Source: Tilletiopsis washingtonensis
Lineage: Eukaryota > Basidiomycota > Exobasidiomycetes > Entylomatales
NCBI RefSeq assembly: GCF_003144115.1
Contig: NW_020312009.1
Location: 358,900-422,899 of the forward strand
Direction of reading: 5' to 3'
Length of the DNA: 64,000 nt
A model generated the notes under the pieces. That model was given only the letters and a program-made list of their open reading frames with translations. It was not told the DNA's origin and did not search any database. Position numbers and translations under genes: made by a program. This document shows positions 34,093 to 46,409 of the stretch, in pieces; position 1 is the stretch's first letter, and the number at the start of each line of letters is the position of its first letter.

Positions 34093-36272
34093 CTAGCTCC
34101 CGACATTCGACGATTCTATCCGCAACACTCTGAGCGCTGCGGCCTGGAGGCCGAGAGACGGCCACAGCGCGGCCACCTCGGGCAGATGGTCCATGTCGAG
34201 CTGCGGCTGCGAGACGTACAGAACGTCTGTGCGGGACTCGCGTCGCTGCAGCTCTGCCTCGAGCGGCGGCAGCGCCCATGCTGGCGCGATGAGCAGACGC
34301 AAGAGCTCGCTGGACGGCGGCTCGAGTGTCCTGGGCATCGACGGCACCTCGATGCTGCGCGGCGCGAGCAGCAGCCCCGCGAGCTGCTCTACGTCGAGTG
34401 AGCCATGGTCCTGCACGCTCGCTCGTGCCCATACGTCGGCGTTGCGCGGCGGCAGCACGAGATGCCGAGGCGGCATGAAGGTGCGCCAGACGTGCAGCTC
34501 GGTGCGCAGGGGAAAGGAGTGCGGCGACAGCTCCAGCGCTGGTGGTGGTGTCGATGTGCGAAGCAGAGCATTGAGGTGGAAGAGCGTCGGCAGGAGCGCG
34601 CAGTGGTGCAGCGAGTAGAAGCACAGCAACGACAGATGCTGCGCGACGTGCATCCCAACCTGGACCTGCTGCGTGAGCTTCGGCTGTGAGGTTGATTGTA
34701 TGCTGCACTCACGAGGATGCGACGTGTGCGCCTGCCAACTCTTGGAGCAGAGAGCGCAGAGGCGAAGAGCAGCGATGCGGGCAGCAGCAGCGGCAGCAGG
34801 AAGCGCGGCTCCTGATGTGGCTGCAGCGACAGCAACGAGAGTGCCACTGCGATGCAAGAGACATGCACTGTGGACGCAGACTCAGCACCTCAGCTTGCCA
34901 CGTGCGGCGGCGTCCACTCACCGCGCCTCATCGTGTGCTGCACTTCTTCCTCATCGCTCTTCTGGCGCGCCTTGCCCTTTGAGCGCCTTCTTCGCTCCCG
35001 CGGCCTGTTCTTGATCCACTGAAAGCTGCGCACGCCTGCGAATAGCCACGGGGCGAGACCCAGCACCATCGGCGCATTGGCGAGGAGGTGCAGATAGCGC
35101 GGATGCTCGCCGTGCTGGGCCAGGTTGGACGTGCGCAGATTGTACAGCAGCGCATTGAGCGGCGCGAGCACGGGGACGCCGGTGAAGGCGATGCCGTGGT
35201 AGAGGTACGAGTCGAGGGCCATGTGAAGAAGAGAGAGCAGCACGAAGGGGCTCAGGACGTCGAAGCCCAGCCCGAGGAACGTCATCAGTCGAGCGCGCCC
35301 GGCCCGTTGTCTGGCCAGTGGCAGGCTCAGCAATGTGCGGCGCGCTTGCGGAGATGCGGACTCACCGAGCCGCAAGCTGCCAGGCTTTCTGCACCAACAC
35401 TGCGCTAGGCGCCAGCAGGAAGATCGGAAAGGTAAAGCGCGAGAAGATGCCGAGCGCAGACAGCAAGCCGAAGACTGTAGCGTGCCTTGTCCATTTAGGC
35501 CGCGCCTCGACTGACGATGACACCTGTCGCTGCTGAACGGCCATGAGCGTCAGAGCAGCGCTGCGCTCCGGCGATGCTTACCCAAGTTTTGGCTGCTTGC
35601 ACGAGGCTCTGAGTCACGACAAGGATGAGCCCGAGCGCTGCGGCCTCGACTGTGTTCGAGAAGGGCCGGTTCGCGAGTCCCAGGACGGCGCTCGACGTTG
35701 CGAAGAGGCAGAGCGTCTTGTACGTCTGACTGCGCTGACGGGCGCTTGTCGGCACGAGCTTCGCGACGGAATAGTCTAGAGAGCGAATGCTTCAGATCTG
35801 GAGCGGGTGTAAGTTGGATTGCGACGCTCACCGAGGATCAGCGTGAGGGTGAAGGAGGTCAAGCGCTGCACGGCGAACAGCCAGCGAGCTGACGGCGCTG
35901 CGGACCATGCTTAGCTATGGCCTGCCGGCAATGCAAGCGATGCAGCTCACAATAACTGATTGCTCGACACGCCATCGCAAATAGCCGCAGTGGGGCCGCG
36001 AAGAGATAGATACTCGCCAGCGACCGAGCCGGGCTCGCGGGGTCGAACTCCCACGTGCGCAGCGCATCGACGTTCAGCCATGGGCCTGCCAGTGCGCTGT
36101 CAGCTTGTGGCAGAATGAGAGAATGGGACATGAAACTCTCACCTGCCACGGCCTCGCCGCTCTGGAACCACTCGTCGGGATGCACGTAGCCCGTGGACCC
36201 AAGCGCCAAGAGCAGACGCAACACCAGCAGCGCATGGTAGACGCCGCGCCACGAGAGTGTGCCGCCGGCCAT
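34093..36272 (-). CDS. SMP3: GPI mannosyltransferase 4 (SMP3/PIGZ type)
   Basis: ER multi-pass enzyme that adds the fourth mannose to GPI precursors in the known family. Eight exons, 36272-36143, 36085-35951, 35897-35832, 35775-35582, 35523-35366, 35310-34922, 34867-34713 and about 34668-34093, give about 600 residues. The catalytic luminal loop motif [11 protein letters not shown] is at residues 31-41, followed by [12 protein letters not shown]; both are features of the GT22 family. [36 protein letters not shown] and [19 protein letters not shown] are further family landmarks. The last intron is ambiguous: GTGAGT at 34712 to the nearest CAG gives an implausible 29 nt, so I used the in-frame acceptor 15 nt further on (44 nt intron). 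Exon 7 may start 21 nt later. Confidence 0.87.
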
Positions 36273-36636
36273 ATCGAAGCGATGCAGAAGCGTGCTTGCG
36301 TCCTTGGTAGCGGCGCACTCTGACTCTCTTGTCGTTTTGCTGGTGCTGTGGTGGTCAGAGAGGAAGAGGGCCGGGCGAGAAGAATGCATCCTCGCCAGCG
36401 AGAGCTCCACAAGACGTGAGCGGCGCCAGCGCCCGAGTTCCGGACGTGTGTGTGCACGGGCCAGGCCAGCTTTCTTCTCGCGCCTCCTCGTCCACCACAT
36501 CTGCTCCGCGCCTACGAGGCTAAAGAAAGCCGGTCTCAGACACTGCAGGTGTCAAGCTGTGTGGCCACCAAGCCGAACGACCAGACGAGCAGGAGGAGGC
36601 ATTCATGGCAGATCATAGCATTCGCAGCCCTCCCGT
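36273..36636. other. 364 bp between SMP3 start and HSE1 stop, no gene seen
   Basis: Upstream region of SMP3 and downstream region of HSE1; both genes are read on the minus strand. Only short, unconserved frames are present. Confidence 0.4.
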
Positions 36637-38937
36637 TCAAGCGGGGCCCGCACTTCCCCCAGCCTGCTGTTGTTGCTGCTGAGCCGCACGATGGTACGCC
36701 TCGGCCTCGGCTCTGGCGCGTTCGAACAGCTTGCGCTTCTCGTCGTCATGCGGCGCATCTGCGCCCTGCAGCTGCGGGTTGCCCGGCGCTGGCGCCGATG
36801 CCTGGGCCTGTGGCGGCTGCTGCGCATACGGCTGCTGTGCACCTGCGGCTGCAGGCGGCGCCTGAGAGGCTTGGGCGTACGGGTACGCGGCGTGCTGAGC
36901 GGCGCCAGGCTGGGAGGCGACGGCTTGCTCCACGTGCTGTGCGTGCTGCGCTTGGTGCTGCTGCTGAGCCTGTGCAGCCTGTGCGGCCTGGACGCTCTGG
37001 AGGAGGCGACGAGTGAGCAAGCGCAGTCGACAATCATGCCGAGGGCGCAACGTACCGGCTGGGCATAGTACCACTCGGCGTAGCCCGGATCGTTGGGATT
37101 CGGGTGCGCCTGCTGTGCCTGCTGCTGCGGTTGCTGCTGCGGCTGCTGCTGCGGCTGCGCCTGCTGAGGCTGCTGAGCGTGCTGCTGCTGCTGCTGCTGC
37201 TGCGGATGTCCACCCTGCGGTGCCTGTCCTGCGGGGTAGCCGTTGGCAGCATACCACTGCGCCCACTGCGCCGCGTATTCCTGCTGTTGCTGTTGCTGCT
37301 GCGCCGCGTACTCGGGGCGTTGCTGCGTGTAGTCGGCAGCAGCGGCGCTCGGGTTGTACTTTGCCAGACTCTGCTCCATTGCTTGGTCGAAGCTCGAGCG
37401 CGCTCGCACAAACTTGTCGTTCATGGCGCGCAGCTCGGAGACCTTGACGCTGTAGCGATCGATGAGTCGCACGATCTTGGGCCGCATGGAGAGAGAGGAC
37501 TGGTAGAGCTCCTGTAGCGCGCAAGAATCTGCGTCAGTGACGCCATGAGAGCGCAAGTGCGGAGCGCCTCACCTGCAGCTCCTCATCCTCGGCTAGATTG
37601 TCGCGGCTCGGGTCGAGTTCGCGAAGCTTGCTCAGCAGGCGGTCGATGTTGCCGGCCTGCGCAAAGATGCGCGCTTCGAGCTCGGCCTCGCGCTGCAGGT
37701 CGGCGGGCGTCGGGTCGGGCAGCACTTCCTGCGCGACCGACAGAGTTGGTGAGCTACAGCCCGCGAGTCTCCGAGCGTCCTGCTAGCACGCACCACGTAG
37801 TTGACGGGAAAGATGCCCGCCTCGCCACGCAGCTCACCGCGCCACCAGTGCTCGTACACCGAGTCCAGCACGCGCACGATGTCGCCCTTGGAGAAGGCCA
37901 GTTCGCCAGCCTCGGTCGGCGCAAAGTCGTACAGCGCACGCACGCGCGAGGGAGCCGCGGGCACCGCTGCAGCAGGTGCGGCAGCCGTAGGGGCAGCGGC
38001 CGCGGTCTGCGACGAGGAGGCGCCGCGCGAGGACGACGACGAGCCATTGGCAGTCGGTGCAGAGGCGAAGGACGCGGCGGGCTGCGCAGCCGCAGGCGAA
38101 GCGACGTAGCCGCTGGCGTTGGGCGCAGAGGCGCCCTGGGCACGAGAGCTGCTGCCACTTCCGGCTGCTGCAGCGCTGCTTGCGCCTGCGCCAGGAGTCT
38201 CGCGACTGTACTGCGAGTCGCCGGTCCATGCTGAGCGGCCGCCAGTGTCTAGCTTGGACAGCTCGAGCACGCGGCGCAGCTCTTCATCCTCGGCACGAAG
38301 CTGCTCGGAGGACTGAGAGGGGATGAGCGGCGGCAGGACAGAGGTGCCGTTGGGGCACTCACCGGCTCAGGCGGGCCGGCTTCGGGCTCAGGCTCGTAGG
38401 AGATGTCTGGCAGCGCCACATTAGCGCTGCATCCGCTCTCGTGCGCGGGCCCACTCACTCTGGCTCTTGAGGCTCTCGATAGTTTCCACGAGCATGCCTC
38501 CCTCCTCGCTCTCGCCCCACTCGCGTCCCCACTCGCGCAGCAGCGCCCAGGCCTTGCGCTTGACGGTGACGTGCACGTTGCGGTCGCCAAAGAGGCGGCG
38601 CAGCGTCTCGGTGAAGGCGCGCGACGCCAGCTCGCGGTGGGCTGCGGCACCGGCGTTCTTGGAGAGGGCATCGCAGAGCGTCAGGGCGTAGAGCTGCACG
38701 TTGGCGCTGCGGTGCGAGAGGCGTCGGATGATGGCGGCGAGACAGTTGCGTGCGCTGCGGAGGAGCGTGAGTGACGAGATGCGAGAGGGACAGCGCGCGG
38801 CGCAGCACTCACCCCGCCTCGCCGTCGCCCGAGACCTTGTCGCAGACATCGAGGTTCAGCTCCCAGTTCTCGGCGGTGAGGTTCTCGTCGGTGGCCTTGT
38901 TGACGATGTCGTCGTATGGGTTCGCGGCCTTGAACAT
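36637..38937 (-). CDS. HSE1: HSE1/STAM, ESCRT-0 subunit (VHS, UIM, SH3)
   Basis: With VPS27 it sorts ubiquitylated membrane proteins at endosomes. Seven exons, 38937-38813, 38754-38459, 38406-38363, 38312-37794, 37728-37573, 37511-37056 and 36996-36637, give 651 residues. The VHS domain covers about residues 5-140 (NPYDDIVNKATDENLTAENW, then VQLYALTLCDALSKNAG). The UIM is DEELRRVLELSKLD near 165. The SH3 domain is about 275-328 (VRALYDFAPTEAGELAFSKG, GIFPVNYV). A GAT-like helical region follows (IDRLLSKLRELDPSRDNLAE). The last ~200 residues are Gln/Ala/Pro-rich, with a CTG/CAG repeat tract near 37180. All joins preserve phase. Confidence 0.94.
37178..37203. repeat. trinucleotide repeat (GCT on +, AGC/CAG on the coding strand)
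   Basis: About eight consecutive GCT units inside HSE1 exon 6, encoding a pure glutamine run. Similar interrupted Gln codons extend over 37110-37310. The length is likely polymorphic. Confidence 0.8.
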
Positions 38938-39700
38938 GGTGAAGGCAGCGCGAGGGGTGTGCGGATGGGTGGTGATGGCGAGAGGGAGAGAGGGCGAGTG
39001 GCGCGCGGCGGGCGTGGCTGATGGCCGGCCTGCGCCGTGACGACAGCTGCGCGCGCGGTGCCTGAATCGCCGCGCGTGGCTGTGAGCCTGCGCTGGCCGA
39101 GCGGGAGGCGGTGCTGCTCCGGCCGTGCACCGCTCGTCCGACCCAACCACACCTCGCAGCGCCATAGCTGATGCTGGAGCTGGGACTGCTGTGCTTTTGC
39201 CTCTCATTCCATCGACAACCCAGGCAGGCAAAGCGCAAGGAGAAGCAGTGGCCGACAGCGAGGAGGTCGCCTCGGCGGCGGCGCACGGACGCACGCGGCG
39301 CGCTGGGGCCGCGCCGCTGCGCGCCGCCGCGGGAAGCTCGCTGGCCTCGCCTTGGGCTGGGCCGCCTTTCTCTGCACCTGGCAACAGTTTCGTAGGCGCA
39401 GTAGCTGTCTGCTCTCTTGCATTGTCTGCACGTCTGCCGCACCAGCTGGGCTGTCGAGACTCGAGAGAGCGGCAGCAGCCCGATGGGCGACGGGCGCGCA
39501 GCGTGTGGCTTGGCTGGCGGCGCCGCGGAATGCACCCGCGCGCCCCCTCGGCTCGCGCTGGCGCTTCGCGTGTCGACGCGTCAAAGGAGCGAGAGCATCA
39601 CGCCCGATGTCCTCGCAGCCCCAGCCCCGCTCTCCACCACCACCTCTTCCACTTGCGCACACACACACGTCCGCTGCGTTGCCTGCGCCCTCGCTCCGCC
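38938..39700. promoter_or_regulatory. 763 bp divergent intergenic region (HSE1 / KAR9-like)
   Basis: Separates two divergent starts. The plus-strand frame upstream of the KAR9-like ATG is open but low in information. No separate gene is seen. A CCACCACCAC/pyrimidine-rich leader precedes the ATG at 39701. Confidence 0.45.
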
Positions 39701-42551
39701 ATGCAGCGCAGTCCGTCGGCGCTCATCGAGAGCATCTCGGCACTGCGCATCTCCGATCCCGACGACAGCGACAACGAGACGGCATCGGCGACGCGAGGCA
39801 AGCCGCACAATGGCGTGCCGCTCCTCGAGGCGCCGCCCGTGCGGGCATTGCTCGCCGAGACGGCCGCCAACATCGACGAGATCCGACGCGCCATCTTCGT
39901 CGCCGAGGAGCAGCGCCACACGGGCCGCTTCCTGCCGCCGCCAGTGGCAGATGCCGCGGACGAGGCAGCGGGCGAGGCGGCGCAGCCCAGCGAGCTGGAC
40001 CAGGCCCTGATGAGCCTCGACGGGCAGCTGGGCAGCGTCAGCGGCGCGATGAGCTCGCTCGAGGCGTCCATCGAGGCGCTCGAGGCCGCCTGCACGCCCA
40101 AGCTCGGCAACGGCAACGGCGTAGACGGCGAGATGGCGGCGTGGGCAGAAGGGCGCTCAAGGCGCGACAGCACCGGCTCGCAGGCCAGTCTGTCCAGCTT
40201 TGCCTCCTTCGACGATGCCGTTCGCTCGCGCAACGGCGGTGCCTCAGGCACTGCTGCGCTGCGCAGAGAGTTTGTCGCGCTCTCGGCAGAGTGGGCCAAG
40301 GTGCAGCAGGAGGCCGAGACGCTGAAGCGCGAGCTGGGCGAGGACAAGTACGTCAGTGTCTTCCAGAACGTCAGTGGACAGGCGTCGGGCATGATGGACT
40401 CGCTCGACAAGGCGCTCGCTGTCTGCGCCGACTTCATCACCTCTGCCACGACGCTGCGTGCCGAAGCTGCAGACTTTGAGGACGAGCGAGAGGAGCGCAA
40501 CGCCCGATTAGCCGACCTGCGCGCACGGCGACATGTCTTTGAGGTCAAGCGTGGGCACTACGGCCCAGCGTGCGAGCAGGTCTTTGGCGTCCTGGAGCGC
40601 GGTCTGCGCGATCGCGCCACGAGCAACGGTAGCGTACTGCGCAGCTTCATGGAGCTCAAGTCGCGCTGGCGTGCGCTGCGCGAGGCTATGAGTCGCATGG
40701 AGAAAGAGATGCGCCGCGTCGAGGCACAGCTGCTCTACAGCGGTCATGCCAGCTCTGACAGTCCGGCGAGCAGCAGCGTCATCAGCGTTGCGAGCCCAGG
40801 CGCCAGCAGCTCCAACTCAGGCACGCCGACGAGGCCACGCGTGGGCCCCAAGAGCAGCATGCGAACGAGCCCCGGCATGCCGGCGCGTCGCAGCCCCAGT
40901 GCAGGCAACTTGGTCGGCATCGCAGCGTCCGGCATTGCTGCCCCGCCGAAGCCGCCAAAGAGCGCTCGCCGGCTCAGCAGCATCGGGCCAGATGGCCCGC
41001 ACGCCATTCCCGTTCGCACGTCGAGCGCAGCGTACGCGCAGACGCCGGGCTCGTCCAGCCTGACACCACCTGCGAGCCGGCTACGCAAGGCGCCATCATC
41101 GAATACGATGCGTACGCAGGAGCCCGCTGGCCGCTTCGGAGCTGTGCCGCCGCCACACCTGGCGGATCGGCCGGCGTGGAAGGGCAGCAGCAAGGTGCAG
41201 GACGAGGTGGAGGTCAACGAGCGGTCTGTGCACGTCTCAGCTTCTGGGCGCACCACGCCAGGCAGCAGCTTCAGCCCTTCGCGGCCGCACCGCCTGCGGC
41301 CGCAGCAAGATCCGCCCGTGCCGCCGAGCTCCTACCGTCCGCCTGGCCTCTTCGCACCACCTTTCTCGGCGCGATCAAAGACGCCGCAGCCGCAGCCGAC
41401 GTGGTCTCGCGGCGCCTCTGAGCCGCCACCGGATCTCGACTTCAATTCTCACGCGCGCCGAGCTGCGCCGTCAGTGGGCGACAGCTCGATGGAAGACGTC
41501 GGCAACGTCAGTCTCGACTCATTCACGTCGCGTCCCGCACGGCCTTCGAGCGTGGCGGGCATGTACTACCGTCCGCCAAGCGCTGCGGGCACAGTGACGG
41601 ACGAGCGAGGGAACAAGCGCAACAGCTTAATCCCGCGGCTGGCCATGCAGTCGAGTCAGGGCGCGACCGGCTCGCGGCCCAGCTCTGCCATGTCGCATGC
41701 CTCGAATTCGGCATTCGCCTCTTCTCCTCGTGGCCACTACGCTGGTCCGAGCCGCAGCACCATGCAGACGCCTGAGCCTACGATTGCGGCGCGTGTACAG
41801 CGGCTCAGCATGTTTGCAAAGCCCTCCCGCGGCACGCCCTCGACCTCTTCTCCCGCGACGAAGCGCTCCAGTCGTCCGCCTCCCTCGCGCTACAACGTCG
41901 GCACGGCGCCGAGCGTGACGAGTCCGCTGAACATCAGCAAGACCAGTGGCCGCACGACGCCCCTCAGTGCCGCTGCTCTCGCTGCTGTGCCGCACGCCGG
42001 CTTACCGGCCACTCGCTCTGTCTCGGGCGCTTCTTCCGTGAGCAACTTCCGTGCCACGCGCTCCGGTGGACGCGCCACTCCGACCTTCAGCGATGCCGGC
42101 AACAGCAGTGTGGGCGGCTACAGCGCGTGGAATGGCGGTGCCAGTCGGGGCGGAGCGCTCGAACAATACCGCCCCAACCCGGCCGATGCGCTCGACGTAG
42201 AGGTGGCGTACATCATCAATGCGCTGGGCGTGGGCCTGGAGCGCGTCTCCGAACCGCTTCCGAGAGGCTTTAAGGCGGAGCCGAGACCTGGACAGGAGGT
42301 GCAGGCGCAGTACTCCATCGGCGGCGCGAAGCCCGTCATGTGCAAGCTGCTCGAGCTGGTGAGTGTGCACCACCGAAGACTTGTGGCACTCCATGGTCGG
42401 AGACTGCCGCTCACACGCCCTCTCGTAGCATCGACCGGCTGGCTCGGCCGGCGCTCGCAGCGGCACCAAGGTGCGCAAGGTGCTGGCGCGCGTAGGAGGC
42501 GGCTGGATCGACCTGGAGCAGCACGTCCTCTCGCGTCTGGGAGCCGTGTAG
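39701..42551 (+). CDS. KAR9-like microtubule/spindle-positioning protein with GAS2-like C-terminus
   Basis: Likely links microtubule plus ends to the cortex to orient the spindle. Two exons, 39701-42358 and 42429-42551, give 926 residues. The N-terminal ~370 residues are helical, including FQNVSGQASGMMDSLDKAL, typical of the KAR9 family. A ~400-residue Ser/Pro/Arg-rich disordered region follows. It contains SLIP (residues 642-645) in the basic context KRNSLIPRL, an EB1-binding SxIP motif. The C-terminus reads ALDVEVAYIINALGVG, then across the splice CKLLEL, and ends VLARVGGGWIDLEQHVL, resembling the core of the GAS2-related microtubule-binding domain. The 70 nt intron (42359-42428) joins in phase 0. 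I used the first ATG in the long frame that starts the conserved part. Confidence 0.82.
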
Positions 42552-43399
42552 AGCAGCAGATCTGGCGAGGCGCTGCCGGCGTTGCTGCCACCTGTGCCCT
42601 GTGCGACACGCACGCATTGCTGCTGCCACCCTGCGCATCCTTCTGGCGCGTGCAGCAGGCCTGCAATCCCACAGAGACGTTGCGTGCGGGCCCTCTCAGT
42701 GTGCATTGAGCTAGCGTGCACCGTGCTTCATGCGTTCTCACCTGTGCCTCGCTCCTGCGTGCGGAGTGCGTGCACGTCATGCCGCTGCCGCTGTTCACGC
42801 CCACACCTCGAGGACAAGAGACGCGGACAAGGCGTGCCCGATGTGGCAGCGCGCGCGCGGCTGTCCTTGTTCGCGCTTGCGCCGCGCCTTGTCCTCGTGC
42901 GACAACAAGACCACCTCGGGTGTGGGCATGACAGCTGCGCACACCCGCCGGAGCCGAAGTGCGCACATGCTCTCCTTGTTTCACTCATCAAGTGCCTGCT
43001 GCTGTCGAGATCCGTTCCCTTGCCTCGCGAGCCGCCGGCGCCAGCCTACGGCCTGCTGCGGGCTGCAGGACGGACGGCACGCGGCGTTCATTCGCGTGCG
43101 GCGCTGCCGTGCCAAGGGGCCGCCGCACGACCAGCCGCTTGTTTGCCCCGGCCTCTGTCTGCCTTCTCCGCTCTTTCAGCAGGCCGACGATGGCCTGCCG
43201 TCGTCGTCCATCATGGCACATTGCGCTAGCGTCGTGCCTTCAAGTGATGCCCCGCTACCACATCTGGACTCAGATAGGAGCTAGGCCGCCCGAGCCCGCG
43301 TCCGCGCGCGCTCGCCGGAGCACACCTGAGCACGCCGTGCGACGTAGCCCTGCGCACGTCTGCGTGTGACTTGCCTCCCTCCACCCATCACCCTCTACG
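42552..43399. other. 848 bp between KAR9-like and P450 genes, no gene seen
   Basis: Probably the KAR9-like 3' UTR and the P450 promoter. Open frames in it (for example 42118-42984 on the minus strand) have no recognisable content. Confidence 0.45.
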
Positions 43400-45817
43400 A
43401 TGCAGCTGCAAGTCTCTCTGTCCGACTGGGCGCCGCACTCGACGCTAGGCTACATCTTGTACGGCAGCCTGGCGCTCTGGCTGCTAGTCGTGGGACTCGT
43501 GGCATGGCAGTTGCTGCACTACCGCACGCTGCTGAAGGAGGTGCTGGGCCCGCCTCGCTCAGGAGGCTTCTTCATGGGTCACTGGCAGCAGTTCCTGGTG
43601 AGTGCGGCGCTGGAGGCGAGTGGAGGAGAAGACTGATGCCAGATGGCGCAGGACAACGACCTGCAAGATGTCTGTGTGAAGCTGACGAGGCTGTATGGAG
43701 GCGTCGTGAAGCTGTATGCCTTCTTTGGCGTGAGTGATGCCGCTGCGAGAGCGCAGCTTTGCGACTGACGCTGCGGCGCAGGAGCCACGCCTCGTCATCA
43801 CAGACCCAGGTGCGCCGTCAGACTGCTCGCCTCGCTGCCCGTGTCCTGACTCGTGCTACCAGTGGCGCTGCAGCACATCTTCGTGACACGCTGCTACGAC
43901 TATCCGAAGCAGCGCGATGTCATTCGGGTCATCACGGGACTCATGGGTCCCGGTCTGCTCGTCATCGAGGGTCAGTCTACGATGCTTGCGCGCGCTTGCA
44001 CGCTTCCGCTCATGTTGCCATGCAGGTCACGACCACAAGCGTCAGAAGCGAGCTCTCCAGCCCGGCTTCTCGCCACGAGCGATCAAGTCCCTCGAGCCTG
44101 TCTTCCAGTGCGTGTCTTCTTCCCCGACGACGTCGAGTGCGATGCTAACCTGCGGGCCGCAGGTATCACGCTCGTCATCTTCGCCACTGCTTGCTCAATT
44201 CGATCGACTCTGCGCCTCCTGCGTACGAGGGTACCGCAGAGGGCGAAAAGGCACGCAACGCTTTGCTCGTTGATGTGCTGCGGCCCGTGTCTCGCTCGTC
44301 GCTCGACATGCTCGGCGACGCTGGCTTTGGCTACTCGTTCGGTAAGCGCCCCGCACGCCGGGCTGTGCTGTCTTCGAGCTGACGCGGCGGCCTAGGTGCA
44401 TTGGACGAGCCGGACCTGATCCAGCCCATCGATGTCTCCTCGGACGACACGCTGCCACTCTCTCGCAATCCGCTCTCGAGGGCGTTCGACGAGGTCGTCA
44501 AGATCTCGTCGACCGGCTCGCACACCAAGATCATCCTCGACATTCTCGTCATGTTCTTCCCCGTTCTTCTCAAGGTGCCGTTCCTGACGACCGAGTCTCG
44601 AGCCTTCCGCACGGCGCGGGCAGTGCTGCAGGAGAAGGCAGGAGAGGTGGTGGAGCGCGCGCGAGCGGATGTTGCGGTGGGAGAGACGCTCTCGGGACAG
44701 CGCACCGACTTGCTCGCTAGCCTGATGCGAGCCAATGCCGTCGCAAAGGAGCGCGAGGAAGCGGACGGACGATTCTTGAGCAAGATGGCGGCGGACAATG
44801 CTACGATGGACAAGGCGAGCTTGAGCGATGAGGAGCTCGTGGCGCAGATCTCGACGCTCATGTTTGCCGGTGAGTCGCGCTGCTGGAGCCGCACATTGGC
44901 AGCGCTGACGTTTGCGTGCCTGGCGTCAGGCTTCGAGACGACGTCGACGCAGCTCAGCTGGACGCTTCTCCTCCTCTCACAGCACCCGCACGTACAGCGT
45001 AAGCTCCGCGCCGCTATTCGAGCCAAGCGAGTGGAGCTCGGTCTCTCCCTTGAGTCGAGCAGCTGGCGAGCTGCCGAGCGACACGATGGCCTCGCGCAGG
45101 AAGACGAAGGAAGAGAGCTGACGAGTGAGGAGCTTGAGAGCATCGAGTATCTGGACTGGACCTTCAGGGAGACGCTGAGACTCAAGGGAGCTAGTGAGTC
45201 ACCCACTTCCATCCTTGCGCTGCATCAAGGCTGACGCCCGGCAACAGTCCACACGAGCTCGCGAGTAGCAACCATGACGGATCGCATCCCCGTCTCGAAA
45301 GAGCACTCGCCGAACGTGCGGGGCGGCAGCTTCGTCATTCAGCCGGGCACGCTCATCATGATTCCGATCGAAGCCATCGGGCGCGACCCGAAGAGCTTCG
45401 GAGAGGACGCCGACTCGTTCCGACCTGAGCGGTGGGGAGAGGAGACGGCGGGCACCCAGCGCTTCAAGGTCGCTGGTGGGCCGGCCTTTCTGTTTGGGCC
45501 GCGCGGCTGCATCGGTGAGCACTCAACCGACACCTTACCACTCCCTCCTTGCTGATGATCTCCTTCCTCTCGCAGGCCAGCGCTTCGCCATCGCAGAGAT
45601 GAAGGCGATCCTAGCCGTCCTGCTCGGCTCGCTGCAGTTCGAAGCTACGGCTCGCCGCATCGTGCCGAATCGATGGCTCGTTTCGAGACCGTGGGATACG
45701 ACGGCTGGGCGGGAACAGTGCCCGCTTTGGCTCTCGAGGGCGCCGCTCGACGCGCAGGAGGAAGAGGACGCGCAGACACCGACGGCGACACCGGCAACAA
45801 CAGCGGCAGCCTCGTAG
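43400..45817 (+). CDS. cytochrome P450 monooxygenase
   Basis: Haem-thiolate monooxygenase, probably anchored in the ER by an N-terminal helix (residues ~15-40, LWLLVVGLVAWQLL). Ten exons, 43400-43597, 43643-43729, 43782-43809, 43863-43970, 44026-44107, 44163-44341, 44396-44869, 44930-45193, 45248-45514 and 45576-45817, give 642 residues, longer than the usual ~500-550. Motifs: GPGLLVIEGHDHKRQKRALQ near the B-C region, I-helix AGFETTST, ExxR as ETLR (Glu466), FRPERW, and the haem loop FLFGPRGCIG with Cys561 as thiolate ligand. An Ala/Thr/Glu-rich tail of ~25 residues follows the last conserved helix. The family resembles fungal P450s with an MGPGLL segment, but I cannot assign a CYP number or substrate. 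Confidence 0.94.
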
Positions 45818-46409
45818 CGAGGCCGCTCGGACATCTCTCTCTATCTCTTTCTCCCCCTCGCCCTGGACAGCATCCGTCGTTCTCTGTCTCCTCTGCTGTA
45901 TTCCTTGCCTCCTGCCCCTGGCCAAGCAACACGGCGGACTGCAAACTTGGCGCTGGGCATGGTCGTGTGACCGCGCCATGCGCACGCTGCGCCATGATGC
46001 GCGTCTGCAGCGCGCAGCGCCACACCTCGCTGGACCCGCTGGGCCTCTTCCTTTTCTTCACCTGGCCGCAAATTGCTCGGACTGCAGTACTGACTGCGAG
46101 TCAGCCATCAGAACGGTCTCTGGAGCAGCTCGGGCGTTGCTGGTGCAGCTGAGAGACGACGACAGATGCAGCAGCAGGCGAGGCGTGAGGAGAGCGGGTC
46201 CAGCGGCGCCAATTCGGGCGCTGGCGATCTCGGCGGATGCGCGCGCGAGGCATGCAGGCACGCCGCCGGCCTGCGCGGAGCTCGCGCCGGCGGGTGCGAG
46301 CCCGTGCGGGTCCTCCTTCTTGGCGGGTGCGCAGCAGCAAGGCTGCCTTCTCACCACCACACCTCCCGCACACCTCTCTCTTCTCTCCCCCTCCCACTCA
46401 TCGCCCAAG
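45818..46409. other. 592 bp between P450 and membrane-protein genes, no gene seen
   Basis: Both neighbours are on the plus strand. A pyrimidine-rich leader at 46365-46400 precedes the next start. No supported coding frame. Confidence 0.45.

Noticed and set aside
34684-34712. 29 nt intron in SMP3 as the primary model
   Set aside because: Below lengths seen elsewhere in the window; longer in-phase alternatives exist, so it is listed only as an ambiguity.
36020-36060. GGGGTCGAACTCCC, resembling a tRNA T-loop
   Set aside because: It lies in SMP3 coding sequence (TWEFDPASP) and no acceptor stem, D-arm or A-box is present at the right distance.
38938-39700. N-terminal extension of the KAR9-like protein upstream of 39701
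   Set aside because: The frame is open but the sequence is low complexity and overlaps the HSE1 promoter; homology-like content starts at the ATG at 39701.
42118-43284. Candidate genes between the KAR9-like and P450 genes
   Set aside because: Open frames on both strands without conserved motifs or consistent introns.
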